Source: Amycolatopsis sp. CA-128772
GTDB lineage: Bacteria; Actinomycetota; Actinomycetes; Mycobacteriales; Pseudonocardiaceae
Direction of reading: 5' to 3'
NCBI RefSeq assembly: GCF_002904295.1
Contig: NZ_PPHG01000078.1
Span: 62,001 to 126,000 of the forward strand
DNA: 64,000 nucleotides
A model generated the notes under the pieces. The model saw only the letters and a program-made list of their open reading frames with translations, had not been told where the DNA came from and ran no database searches. Position 1 is the first letter of the stretch. Each line of letters starts with the position of its first letter. Shown piece by piece: positions 1 to 7,658 of the stretch. The position numbers were made by a program, and so were the translations under genes.

Positions 1-1022
1 GCGTCGCCCTGGGAAACCATCCGGGGGTCCATCGGGATCTGGCCCAGCAGCGGGACCTCCGATCCGATCGACTTCGTCAGTGACGAAGCCACCGCCTCGC
101 CGCCGCCCGAACCGAAGATCTCCATGCGCTCTCCGGACGGCGTCTCCAGCCACGACATGTTCTCGATGACGCCCGCCACGCGCTGGCGCGTCTGCAACGC
201 GATCGCGCCCGCGCGCTCGGCCACCTCGGCCGCGGCCTGCTGGGGTGTGGTCACCACCAGGATCTCCGCGTTGGGGATCAGCTGGGCCACCGAGATCGCG
301 ATGTCGCCCGTGCCCGGGGGGAGGTCCAGCAGGAGGATGTCCAGGTCGCCCCAGAAGACGTCCGCCAGGAACTGCTGCAACGCGCGGTGCAGCATCGGGC
401 CGCGCCAGACCACCGGGGTGTTGCCCGGGGTGAACATGCCGATCGAGATCACCTTCACGCCGTGGGACTGCGGCGGCATGATCATCGTGTCGACCTTGGT
501 CGGCTTCTCGCGCGCGCCCAGCATGCGGGGGATCGAGTGGCCGTAGATGTCCGCGTCCACGACACCCACCGACAGCCCGCGGGCGGCCATCGCCGCCGCC
601 AGGTTCACCGTCACCGACGACTTGCCCACGCCGCCCTTGCCCGAGGCCACGCAGTACACCCGGGTCATCGAGCCCGGCTGGGCGAACGGGATCACCGGCT
701 CCGCCGCGTCGCCGCGCAGGGACTTGCGCAGCTCGGAGCGCTGCTCGTCGCTCATCACGTCCAGCTCGACGCGCACGTCCACCACGCCGGGCAGCTTCGA
801 AACGGCCTCGCGGGTGTCGTTCGTGAGCGTCGCCTTCAGCGGGCAGCCGGCCACCGTCAGGTAGATCCCGACGGTGACGACACCGTCGGAAGCGACCGAA
901 ACGTCCTTGACCATCCCCAGGTCCGTGATGGGTTTGCGGATCTCCGGGTCTTGCACGCTCTTCAGCGCGCTGCGGACGTCGTCGACGCTGGGGAGCTGCT
1001 GCGTACTGGTCACCCCGTCCAT
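1..1022 (-). CDS. mrp: Mrp/ApbC-family P-loop ATPase (Fe-S cluster carrier), 3' end cut by window edge
   Basis: The reading frame starts at ATG 1022 and runs off the left edge after about 340 codons, so the C-terminus is missing. Residues 12-85 form a DUF59/MIP18-type domain. A deviant Walker A GKGGVGKS follows near residue 126, then the VDADIYG and LLLDLPPGTGD (Walker B) motifs of the Mrp/NBP35 family. These proteins bind ATP and carry Fe-S clusters to apo-proteins in the cytosol. The C-terminal CPxC found in many family members is not visible: the stretch after VIENMS reads WLETPSG. As I recall, this is also so in mycobacterial Mrp. The DUF1003 gene ends 2 nt upstream (stop at 1024), so the two are probably cotranscribed. 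The product assignment is secure; the exact client proteins are unknown. Confidence 0.93.
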   Translation of the reverse strand, partial: MDGVTSTQQLPSVDDVRSALKSVQDPEIRKPITDLGMVKDVSVASDGVVTVGIYLTVAGCPLKATLTNDTREAVSKLPGVVDVRVELDVMSDEQRSELRKSLRGDAAEPVIPFAQPGSMTRVYCVASGKGGVGKSSVTVNLAAAMAARGLSVGVVDADIYGHSIPRMLGAREKPTKVDTMIMPPQSHGVKVISIGMFTPGNTPVVWRGPMLHRALQQFLADVFWGDLDILLLDLPPGTGDIAISVAQLIPNAEILVVTTPQQAAAEVAERAGAIALQTRQRVAGVIENMSWLETPSGERMEIFGSGGGEAVASSLTKSIGSEVPLLGQIPMDPRMVSQGD

Positions 1023-1023
1023 G

Positions 1024-1524
1024 TTACGTACTGGTAGGGGTGCGGGACTTCCTGGGCTTGACGTCGAGGTCGTCCCGGAGCCGGTCCAGCTCGCTGCGCA
1101 GGTAGTCGCGCGTCGCCACCTCGCCGATCGCCAGGCGCAGCGCCGCCAGCTCGCGGGCCAGGTACTCCGTGTCGGCTTTCGTCTGCAGAGCCCGGTTCCG
1201 GTCCTCCTCCAGGGAGACGCGGTCGCGGTCGTCCTGCCGGTTCTGGGCCAGCAGGATCAGCGGCGCCGCGTACGCCGCCTGCGTCGAAAAGGCCAGGTTG
1301 AGCAGGATGAACGGGTACGGGTCCCACTGCAGCGACACGGCCGTGATGTTCAGCACGACCCAGACGACGACAAGCAGCGTCTGCCAGAACAGGTACTTGC
1401 CCGTGCCCAGGAACCGCGCGATCCGCTCGGTGAACCGGCCGAACGTGTCGGGGTCGATGTTCAGCCTGAACCGGTTCTGGCCGCGGGGCTGGTCCAGCCG
1501 CCGTCCCGAAGTCAGCTCAGGCAC
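1024..1524 (-). CDS. DUF1003 integral membrane protein
   Basis: This 166-residue protein has two hydrophobic segments at about residues 42-64 (LFWQTLLVVVWVVLNI) and 70-93, with a short connecting loop containing DPYPF. A charged helical tail (about 100-155) rich in Arg, Glu and Leu looks like a coiled coil. The layout matches DUF1003, whose function is not established. Its start overlaps the end of the upstream CBS/MgtE-N gene by 8 bp, and mrp follows after 1 nt. The three form an operon in the order of Rv1232c-Rv1231c-Rv1229c of M. tuberculosis (recalled synteny). A link to metal or magnesium homeostasis is only inferred, from the MgtE-like partner. Confidence 0.87.
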   Translation of the reverse strand: MPELTSGRRLDQPRGQNRFRLNIDPDTFGRFTERIARFLGTGKYLFWQTLLVVVWVVLNITAVSLQWDPYPFILLNLAFSTQAAYAAPLILLAQNRQDDRDRVSLEEDRNRALQTKADTEYLARELAALRLAIGEVATRDYLRSELDRLRDDLDVKPRKSRTPTST

Positions 1525-2794
1525 GGTCTTCCTCCAAGGTGTCGTGGAGCCCGGTCTCGCGCCAGTCCTCGGGCAGCAGGTGGTCGAGGATGTCGTCGAC
1601 GGTCACCGCGCCGATCAGGTGGTCCTCGGCGTCGATGACCGGCCCGCAGGTCAGGTTGTAGGCCGCGAAGTACCGGGTGACCTCGGCCAGCGACGCGCCC
1701 GGTTTCAGCGGGGGCAGCCCGGTGTCGACGGCGCTGGCGACCAGCTCCGCCGGCGGCTCCCGCAGCAGCCGCTGGAAGTGGACGACGCCGACGTAGCGCC
1801 CGGTCGGCGTCGCGGTCGGCGGGCGGCAGACGAACACCATGCTGGCCAGCGCCGGCGGCAGCTCGGCGTTGCGGATGTGGGCCAGCGCCTCGGCGATCGT
1901 CGTGTCCGGGGTCAGCACCACCGGCTCCGGTGTCATCAGGCCGCCCGCGGTGTCGGACGAGTACTCCAGCAGCCGCCGGACCGGCGCCGACTCCTCCGGC
2001 TCCATCAGCTCCAGCAGCCGGCTCTGGTCGGCCGGCGCGAGCTCGGCCAGCAGGTCGGCCGCGTCGTCGGGGTTCATCGCCTCCAGGACGTCGGCCGCGC
2101 GCTCCTCGGCCAGGTAGGCCAGCAGCTCCTTCTGGTCGTCGTCCGGCAGTTCCTCGATGAGGTCGGCGAGGCGCTCGTCGTCCATCGCGTCGGCGACCTC
2201 GTGGCGCCGCTTGAGCGGCAGGTCGCGCACGGTCGCGGCGATGTCGGCCGGGCGCATGGTGTCGAACAGCATGAGCAGCTGCCCGGCGCCCTGGGGCTGG
2301 ACCGCGAGGTCGGACAGCCCGAGCCCGGCCACTTCCGACCACGGCAGCACCTGCATCGCCGACCGGCGGCGGCCCAGCCCGACCCGCCGCTCCCGGATGG
2401 CGAGCTTGGCCAGCACCCAGTCGCGGGTGCGGGTCGGTTCCATCCCGGCGTCGACGACGGTGATCCGGGTCCCGGACCCGGCCAAGGACGCGTGTGCGTC
2501 GAGCAGCTGGCCGAGCACCAATACCTCGTTGGGCCGCTGGTTGAACTGGCGCATGTTGACCGAGCCGGTCGCGAGCGTGACGGCGGACGGCTCGATCGAG
2601 GTGACCCGCAGCATCGGCACGAAGACGCGCCGCCGGGTACTCAGCTCGACGACCAGGCCGAGGATGCGCGGCGGCTGGGCGTCCAGCCGCAGCCCGGCGA
2701 CCAGGTCGCGGACCCGGCCGATCGACTCGCCGTCGGGGCCGAACACCGGCAACCCGGACAGCTGAGCTGCGAAAACCCTGTTGACCGCGGCCAT
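1517..2794 (-). CDS. PRC-barrel / MgtE-N / CBS-pair cytosolic protein without a transporter domain
   Basis: This 425-residue protein is the homologue of mycobacterial Rv1232c. The N-terminus (about 8-75) resembles a PRC barrel (LSGLPVFGPDGESIGRVRDLVAG). Residues about 190-290 carry the helical MgtE_N repeat (ADIAATVRDL, DLIEELPDDD, AADLLAELAPAD). The C-terminus (about 290-415) is a tandem CBS pair that would bind an adenine nucleotide or Mg2+. The five-helix membrane domain of true MgtE channels is absent, so it cannot carry ions itself. It more likely acts as a sensor or regulatory subunit, perhaps for the DUF1003 protein whose gene overlaps it by 8 bp. The ATG start at 2794 is the first of the frame and precedes the conserved domain by a few residues. 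Confidence 0.88.
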   Translation of the reverse strand: MAAVNRVFAAQLSGLPVFGPDGESIGRVRDLVAGLRLDAQPPRILGLVVELSTRRRVFVPMLRVTSIEPSAVTLATGSVNMRQFNQRPNEVLVLGQLLDAHASLAGSGTRITVVDAGMEPTRTRDWVLAKLAIRERRVGLGRRRSAMQVLPWSEVAGLGLSDLAVQPQGAGQLLMLFDTMRPADIAATVRDLPLKRRHEVADAMDDERLADLIEELPDDDQKELLAYLAEERAADVLEAMNPDDAADLLAELAPADQSRLLELMEPEESAPVRRLLEYSSDTAGGLMTPEPVVLTPDTTIAEALAHIRNAELPPALASMVFVCRPPTATPTGRYVGVVHFQRLLREPPAELVASAVDTGLPPLKPGASLAEVTRYFAAYNLTCGPVIDAEDHLIGAVTVDDILDHLLPEDWRETGLHDTLEEDRA

Positions 2795-2804
2795 GGCGCT
2801 GACA

Positions 2805-3713
2805 CTATCGGCTGGCTGCCCAGGGAGCGATTTCCGCCACTGTGAGAAAGGCCGGGTCGTCGCTGTCCTCGCCGGATTCGAGGTGCTCCTCGACCATCCA
2901 GATCCAGTTCAGCACGGCCCGCACGAGCGTCCAGGCGCGGGCCTTCTCGGCGTCCAGCTCCTGTGCCGCGACGACCATCGCGAACCGGTCGTCCAGTGTG
3001 GACTCGGTGAAGCGGTTCCAGAGCAACGGGATAACGCCCCATTCGAGGTCGCCCGCCAGTGGCTTCGGGTCGATCACCAGCCACGGCTCGCGGGTGCCCG
3101 CCAGGACGTTCTGGAAGTGCAGGTCTTCGTTGACCAGCAGGCCACCGGCGCTGGGCCCCAGTTCCCGGCAGATCGCGACGGCGTCGTCGACCAGCCGCCG
3201 GTCGAACGGCTCGCCGAGGTCCCGCCACCGTCGCGGCAGCTCTTCCACGAGGAAGAAGGCGTCGGCACGCAGCCGCCGCCGCAACAACGGTGGTGCGGGC
3301 ACGGCCAAGCGCCGCGCCAGCGAGCTGATGAGCGGGATCGCCTCGCGCAGCGGCAGGTCGTCGAGGGTGCGGCCGGCGTCCAGGCGTTCGAGCAGCAGGA
3401 CGCTGTCCTCCGGCGCGGATTCCAGCAGCAGCACCGCACCCCGGCCGGCCCATGTGGACAGTGCGAGCGACTCGCCGGCCGATTCCCGGTCGCGCCAGAA
3501 CAGTTTCAGCACCACCGGCGTGCCGTCGGCGCGGCGCGCGGGCTGCACGACGCCGACGTAGCCGTGCATCGCTTCGCCCTCGAACGTCAGCTCCCACTTC
3601 CGCGCGTACGCCGCGGCGAGCTTCGGCAACGAGGCCACCCACCCGGCGGCCCCGAGACCGAGCACCTGTGGCGCCCTGGCGGCGAACAGCGGCGGTACCC
3701 GAAGGTCGTTCAC
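2805..3713 (-). CDS. Aminoglycoside/hydroxyurea-type phosphotransferase (APH(6)/Hur-like kinase)
   Basis: The product, about 302 residues, has the fold signature of the APH(6)/hydroxyurea phosphotransferase group. VVLKLFW provides the ATP-binding Lys, NEDLHFQNVLAG is the Brenner catalytic loop with its Asp and Asn, and VIDPKPLAGD is the metal-binding Asp motif. The catalytic loop reads NEDLH rather than the usual HGDLH. The frame can be opened further upstream, but GTG 3713 is preferred because a CATCCT hexamer (3720-3725, read on the minus strand) lies 6 nt before it, as in leaderless actinobacterial transcripts. Members phosphorylate streptomycin or hydroxyurea, but chromosomal copies often have unknown substrates. 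It lies 10 nt upstream of the CBS gene and is divergent from the stomatin-like gene. Confidence 0.82.
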   Translation of the reverse strand: MNDLRVPPLFAARAPQVLGLGAAGWVASLPKLAAAYARKWELTFEGEAMHGYVGVVQPARRADGTPVVLKLFWRDRESAGESLALSTWAGRGAVLLLESAPEDSVLLLERLDAGRTLDDLPLREAIPLISSLARRLAVPAPPLLRRRLRADAFFLVEELPRRWRDLGEPFDRRLVDDAVAICRELGPSAGGLLVNEDLHFQNVLAGTREPWLVIDPKPLAGDLEWGVIPLLWNRFTESTLDDRFAMVVAAQELDAEKARAWTLVRAVLNWIWMVEEHLESGEDSDDPAFLTVAEIAPWAASR

Positions 3714-3808
3714 CACTCCAGGATGGCGGCGGCGTCCAGCGCTTTTCCCGCTGGTCCGCACGGGCGTACGCTGGGCTTTCAGGGGAAAACGCAACCCCGG
3801 GAGCAGCC

Positions 3809-4681
3809 ATGGTGGTGGAAATCCTCAGCGCTGTCGTCATCGCGGGCGGGGCCTGGCTCGCGTCGAGCGTGCGCGTGGTGAAGCAGTACGAACGCGGACT
3901 CGTCTTCCGGTTCGGCCGCGTGCGGTCGAAGGTGCGGGAGCCGGGCCTGGCGGTGCTCGTGCCGTTCGCCGACCGGATCCAGAAGGTCAACATGCAGATC
4001 GTGACCATGCCGGTCCCGGCCCAGGACGGCATCACCAGGGACAACGTCACGGTCCGGGTCGACGCGGTCGTCTACTTCAAGGTCATCGACCCGGTCGTCG
4101 CGGCGGTCAACGTCCAGGACTACCGGTCGGCGGTCGGCCAGGTCGCGCAGACGTCGCTGCGCTCGATCATCGGCAAGAGCGACCTCGATGACCTGCTCTC
4201 CAACCGCGAACGCCTCAACGAGGGCCTGGAGCTGATGATCGACAGCCCGGCGCTGGACTGGGGCATCCACATCGACCGCGTCGAGATCAAGGACGTCGCC
4301 CTGCCGGAGGCGATGAAGCGCTCGATGTCGCGGCAGGCCGAGGCGGAGCGGGAACGACGCGCGCGCGTCATCTCGGCCGACGGTGAGCTGCAGGCGTCGT
4401 ACAAGCTCTCGCAGGCCGCCGCGCAGATGGCCGACACCCCGGCCGCGCTGCAGCTGCGGCTGCTGGAGACCGTGGTGCAGGTGTCGTCGGAGAAGAACTC
4501 GACGCTGGTGCTGCCGTTCCCGGTGGAGCTGCTGCGGTTCCTCGACGCGCAGACGCCGAAGGCGGCCCCGCCGCCGCCCGAGCCCGCCGCCGAGCCCGCC
4601 GCCGAGCCGAAACCGGAGGTCAACGGGCACGCGACGCCGTCGCCGCGCAGCCCCGGCGACGCGGTGCTGCCGGCGGACTAG
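3809..4681 (+). CDS. SPFH/Band 7 (stomatin/slipin-like) membrane-associated protein
   Basis: This is a 290-residue slipin. It has one N-terminal membrane helix (residues 3-20) and then the SPFH domain (KQYERGLVFRFGR, GLAVLVPFADRIQKVNMQ, ITRDNVTVRVDAVVYFKV). A helical segment rich in Ala, Glu and Arg (SRQAEAERERRARVISADGE) drives oligomerisation in the family. The tail, about 40 residues, is low-complexity Pro/Ala/Glu. ATG 3809 is chosen because it begins directly at the membrane helix; upstream codons overlap the divergent kinase promoter. Such proteins scaffold membrane microdomains. No NfeD-type partner gene is adjacent. Its stop lies inside the same CTAG as the stop of the convergent DUF4190 gene. 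Confidence 0.92.
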   Translation: MVVEILSAVVIAGGAWLASSVRVVKQYERGLVFRFGRVRSKVREPGLAVLVPFADRIQKVNMQIVTMPVPAQDGITRDNVTVRVDAVVYFKVIDPVVAAVNVQDYRSAVGQVAQTSLRSIIGKSDLDDLLSNRERLNEGLELMIDSPALDWGIHIDRVEIKDVALPEAMKRSMSRQAEAERERRARVISADGELQASYKLSQAAAQMADTPAALQLRLLETVVQVSSEKNSTLVLPFPVELLRFLDAQTPKAAPPPPEPAAEPAAEPKPEVNGHATPSPRSPGDAVLPAD

Positions 4682-5400
4682 CCGCCGAGGTCGCCGTGGG
4701 CGCCCAGGATGATCATGGTGGTGAAGAAGCCGACCCAGAGCGCGAGGACGATGTAGCCGACGATCACGGCGCCCGTGGCCAGCCCGCGGCCGCCCGCTTC
4801 GCCGCGGTTCGTCTTGCCCAGCGCGATGTGGCCCAAGATGATCCCGGCGACCGCGGTGATGATGGAGCAGAAGCCGAGGATCGAGCACACCAGGGCGCCG
4901 ATCGCCAGCGAGTTGTCCTGCCCGCGCGGGGCGGTCGCGTACGGCTGTCCGTACGGCAGGGGCTGCGCGTACGGCGCTCCGTAGGGCTGGCCGTAGGCCG
5001 GCGGGTACGGCTGCTGCTGGTAGGGCTGGCCGGGCTGCGCGTAGGGCGTGCCGGGGATGTGGGCGGCCGGGGTTTCGTACGCCCCGGGCGGCAGCTGACC
5101 GGGATAGCCCGCGGGCGTTCCGTAGGCGCCGGGCGGCACCGCGGTGGGCGTTCCGTATGCGCCGGGGAAGTCCGCGGCGGGCGGTTCGTACTCGCCGGCC
5201 GGCCCGGGCTGCTCCGCGGCGACGGTCGTGCCGGACGTGTCCGCCGTGGCCGTCGGGGGTGTCTCGGCGATGGTGGCGTCGGCGGCCGGCGGGTCGTACG
5301 TCTCCGGCTGGTACGACGCCGTATCCGCGGCCGGCGGCGGGTCGTACGCCGTGGTCGGGTCGGTGGCCGGACGGTCCTTGTCCCCGGACGGGTCGGTCAT
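4678..5400 (-). CDS. Proline-rich DUF4190 membrane protein
   Basis: The protein has 240 residues. The N-terminal two thirds is an extended, probably disordered region with imperfect repeats of the type PGAYGTP and QPYGAPYAQP. The C-terminus has two hydrophobic helices separated by HIALGKTNRGEAGG, the DUF4190 signature. The start ATG at 5400 (MTDPSGDK) is preferred over longer frames because the low-complexity region starts right after it. Position and architecture fit Rv1233c of M. tuberculosis, which lies beside the general-stress protein and sugar importer as here. Tyr/Pro-rich tails of this kind often mediate interactions at the cell pole or envelope, but no function is shown. Its stop codon overlaps the stomatin-gene stop in a palindromic CTAG. 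Confidence 0.87.
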   Translation of the reverse strand: MTDPSGDKDRPATDPTTAYDPPPAADTASYQPETYDPPAADATIAETPPTATADTSGTTVAAEQPGPAGEYEPPAADFPGAYGTPTAVPPGAYGTPAGYPGQLPPGAYETPAAHIPGTPYAQPGQPYQQQPYPPAYGQPYGAPYAQPLPYGQPYATAPRGQDNSLAIGALVCSILGFCSIITAVAGIILGHIALGKTNRGEAGGRGLATGAVIVGYIVLALWVGFFTTMIILGAHGDLGG

Positions 5401-5575
5401 GGCGAGTCCCCTCGTGCGTGTGGGGACCACGTTAGCCGGGGTCCACCGGGACCGGCCCGGCCCGGCGCGGTTCGCCGGAGCGTGAGCGCCCTCATAGCAG
5501 CGTCGGGCGTTTCGGGTCATACTCACCGGTAACCCAGCGCCGGGAGCGGCGTCGTACTCCGGAAAGGGAGCCGTG

Positions 5576-6772
5576 ATGGCCCGTCTCGCCCAGACCGCCG
5601 GCCTGACCGACGTGCAGTCGGAGATCCTCGCGACCGTCCGCCAGTTCGTGGACAAGGAGGTCATCCCGCACGCGCAGGAGCTCGAACACGCCGACACCTA
5701 CCCCGCCGACATCGTCGAGGGCATGAAGGAAATGGGCCTGTTCGGGATCACCATCCCGGAGGAGTACGGCGGGCTCGGCGAGTCGCTGCTGACCTACGCG
5801 CTGGTCGTCGAGGAGATCGCGCGGGGCTGGATGAGCGTGTCCGGCGTGATCAACACCCACTTCATCGTCGCGCACATGATCACCCGCCACGGCACGGACG
5901 CGCAGAAGCAGCACTTCCTGCCGCGGATGGCCACCGGCGAGGTCCGCGGCTCGTTCTCGATGTCGGAACCCGACCTCGGCTCGGACGTCGCCGCGATCAA
6001 GACGAGGGCGAAGAAGTCCGGCGACGGTTACGTCATCGACGGTTCGAAGATGTGGCTGACCAACGGCGGCTCGTCGAACCTGATCGCGCTGCTCGTCAAG
6101 ACCGACGAGGGCGCCGAGAAGCCGCACCAGAACCTGACCACGTTCCTGGTCGAGAAGCCGGAGGGCTTCGGCGAGGTGGCGCCCGGGCTGACCATCCCCG
6201 GCAAGATCGACAAGATGGGCTACAAGGGCGTCGACACGACCGAAGCGGTCTTCGACGGCTTTGGGATCGGTGCCGACATGGTGCTCGGGGAGGCGCCCGG
6301 CAAGGGCTTCGCGTACATGATGGACGGTGTCGAGGTCGGCCGCGTGAACGTCGCCGCGCGCGCGTGCGGCATCGCCATCCGGGCGTTCGAGCTGGCCGTC
6401 GAGTACGCCCAGCAGCGCAAGACCTTCGGCAAGGCGATCGCCGAGCACCAGGCCGTCGCGTTCAAGCTGGCCGAGATGGCGACCAAGGTCGAGGCGGCGC
6501 ACCTGATGATGGTGAACGCGGCCCGGCTCAAGGACTCCGGCGCGCGCAACGACGTCGAGGCCGGCATGGCGAAACTCATCGCGTCGGAGTACTGCGCGGA
6601 AGTCACGCAGGACGCGTTCCGGATCCACGGCGGTTACGGCTACTCGAAGGAGTACGAGATCGAGCGGCTCATGCGCGAGGCGCCGTTCCTGCTCATCGGC
6701 GAAGGCACCAGCGAAATCCAGAAGACGATCATCAGCCGCGGCCTGCTGCGGGAGTACAAGTCCCGCTCCTGA
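5576..6772 (+). CDS. Acyl-CoA dehydrogenase
   Basis: This 398-residue flavoprotein catalyses alpha,beta-dehydrogenation of an acyl-CoA. Visible motifs are the substrate/FAD loop FSMSEPDLGSD, WLTNGG, the helix RKTFGKAIAEHQAVAFKLA, and the C-terminal GGYGYSKEYEIERLMRE. IGEGTSEIQ holds the Glu corresponding to the catalytic base of medium- and short-chain enzymes. ATG 5576 is chosen over the GTG just before it because the purine-rich site at 5561-5570 is then at a proper distance. No electron-transfer flavoprotein, thiolase or CoA ligase gene is adjacent, so the acyl substrate cannot be inferred. A long hairpin begins at the stop codon. Confidence 0.95.
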   Translation: MARLAQTAGLTDVQSEILATVRQFVDKEVIPHAQELEHADTYPADIVEGMKEMGLFGITIPEEYGGLGESLLTYALVVEEIARGWMSVSGVINTHFIVAHMITRHGTDAQKQHFLPRMATGEVRGSFSMSEPDLGSDVAAIKTRAKKSGDGYVIDGSKMWLTNGGSSNLIALLVKTDEGAEKPHQNLTTFLVEKPEGFGEVAPGLTIPGKIDKMGYKGVDTTEAVFDGFGIGADMVLGEAPGKGFAYMMDGVEVGRVNVAARACGIAIRAFELAVEYAQQRKTFGKAIAEHQAVAFKLAEMATKVEAAHLMMVNAARLKDSGARNDVEAGMAKLIASEYCAEVTQDAFRIHGGYGYSKEYEIERLMREAPFLLIGEGTSEIQKTIISRGLLREYKSRS

Positions 6773-6805
6773 GCGCGTTTGTCGCCCTGTCGACAAACCG
6801 CGCTC
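6771..6805 (+). terminator. Rho-independent-like hairpin after the acyl-CoA dehydrogenase gene
   Basis: A 14-bp stem with one bulged C forms from 6771-6784 and 6791-6805 with a 6-nt loop. It starts at the last two bases of the stop codon. No U-run follows, as is common for actinobacterial terminators. Confidence 0.65.
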
Positions 6806-6885
6806 GGGCCTTTCGGGGTAAGCGGCTCGCACGGTCCGGGTGTTCTTGACAAGATGGACACCCAGGACCCACGAGTGCGCAGGTG

Positions 6886-7413
6886 ATGATGGTGAGTAGT
6901 CCCTTTGGCGGGGGCCGGGCGCCCGGTGGCCTGCCGCGGCTGCCGACCCCGCCGACCGGCTGGCCGATCGGGTCGTACGCGACTTACGGCGAGGCGCAGA
7001 AGGCGGTCGACTTCCTCGCCGAGAGCGAGTTCTCCGTCGGCGACGTCACGATCGTCGGCGTCGACCTGATGCTCGTCGAGCGCGTGATCGGGCGGCTCAC
7101 CTGGGGCCGCGTGCTCGGCACCGGCGCGGTGTCCGGCGCGTGGTTCGGCCTGTTCGCGGGGCTGCTGCTGGGGTTGTTCGTCAACCAGGGCTTCGCGTTG
7201 CAGGTGCTGACCGGGGTCGTGCTCGGGGTGTTGTCGGGGCTGATGTTCTCCGCGATCGGCTACAGCATGTCGCGGGGCCGCCGCCGGGACTTCTCTTCGG
7301 CGAGCCAGCTCGTCGCCGGCCGCTACGACGTCCTGTGCCAGCCACGTTCGGCCGAGCAGGGGCGCGAGCTGCTCGCCAAGCTGGCCCTCAAGCCGCCGTC
7401 CGTGAACCCCTGA
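6886..7413 (+). CDS. General stress protein 17M-like membrane protein (Rv1234-type)
   Basis: This protein, about 175 residues, begins with a Gly/Pro-rich segment. A ferredoxin-like module follows (WPIGSYATYGEAQKAVDFLA, FSVGDVTIVGVDL), typical of the B. subtilis general stress protein 17M family. Two tight hydrophobic helices (about 88-135) rich in Gly and Leu come next, then a C-terminal Arg-rich stretch. GTG 6883, ATG 6886 and ATG 6889 are in phase and cannot be separated from sequence alone. It sits just upstream of the lpqY-sugABC importer genes, as Rv1234 does in M. tuberculosis (recalled). Function is unknown; the two-helix glycine-zipper look suggests an envelope stress role, which is inference. 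Confidence 0.83.
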   Translation: MMVSSPFGGGRAPGGLPRLPTPPTGWPIGSYATYGEAQKAVDFLAESEFSVGDVTIVGVDLMLVERVIGRLTWGRVLGTGAVSGAWFGLFAGLLLGLFVNQGFALQVLTGVVLGVLSGLMFSAIGYSMSRGRRRDFSSASQLVAGRYDVLCQPRSAEQGRELLAKLALKPPSVNP

Positions 7414-7658
7414 AAAACCCCTGTCTTACCAGGCAAGGATCACGATTCGGCGCGCGGTGGGCTGAATCGTTACCGATACTGCTTGCGGGGTGTGATCGCC
7501 CGGCATAAGTTGTCCGACACCAGTCGGGCGGCCTCGCCCAACCAGCGCGGCGGCCCGAGCACTAGCACGTCGGGGTGCTGGCGCGGTTTCGCCTTCATCG
7601 CGTCGCGGTGCCCACCGGGTACCGCGGTAACCGGCGTGCACGCGGGTGAGGAGGCCTT

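Noticed and set aside
2805..3713. The APH-like kinase as a genuine antibiotic resistance gene
   Set aside because: The fold is clear, but the catalytic loop differs from known streptomycin kinases and the gene sits in a housekeeping region. Resistance cannot be claimed from sequence.
7470..7598. 42-codon minus-strand frame upstream of lpqY (MKAKPRQHPDVLVLGPPRW...)
   Set aside because: It looks somewhat protein-like, but there is no ribosome binding site or -10 hexamer. It lies in the expected promoter region of lpqY. Not supported without conservation data.
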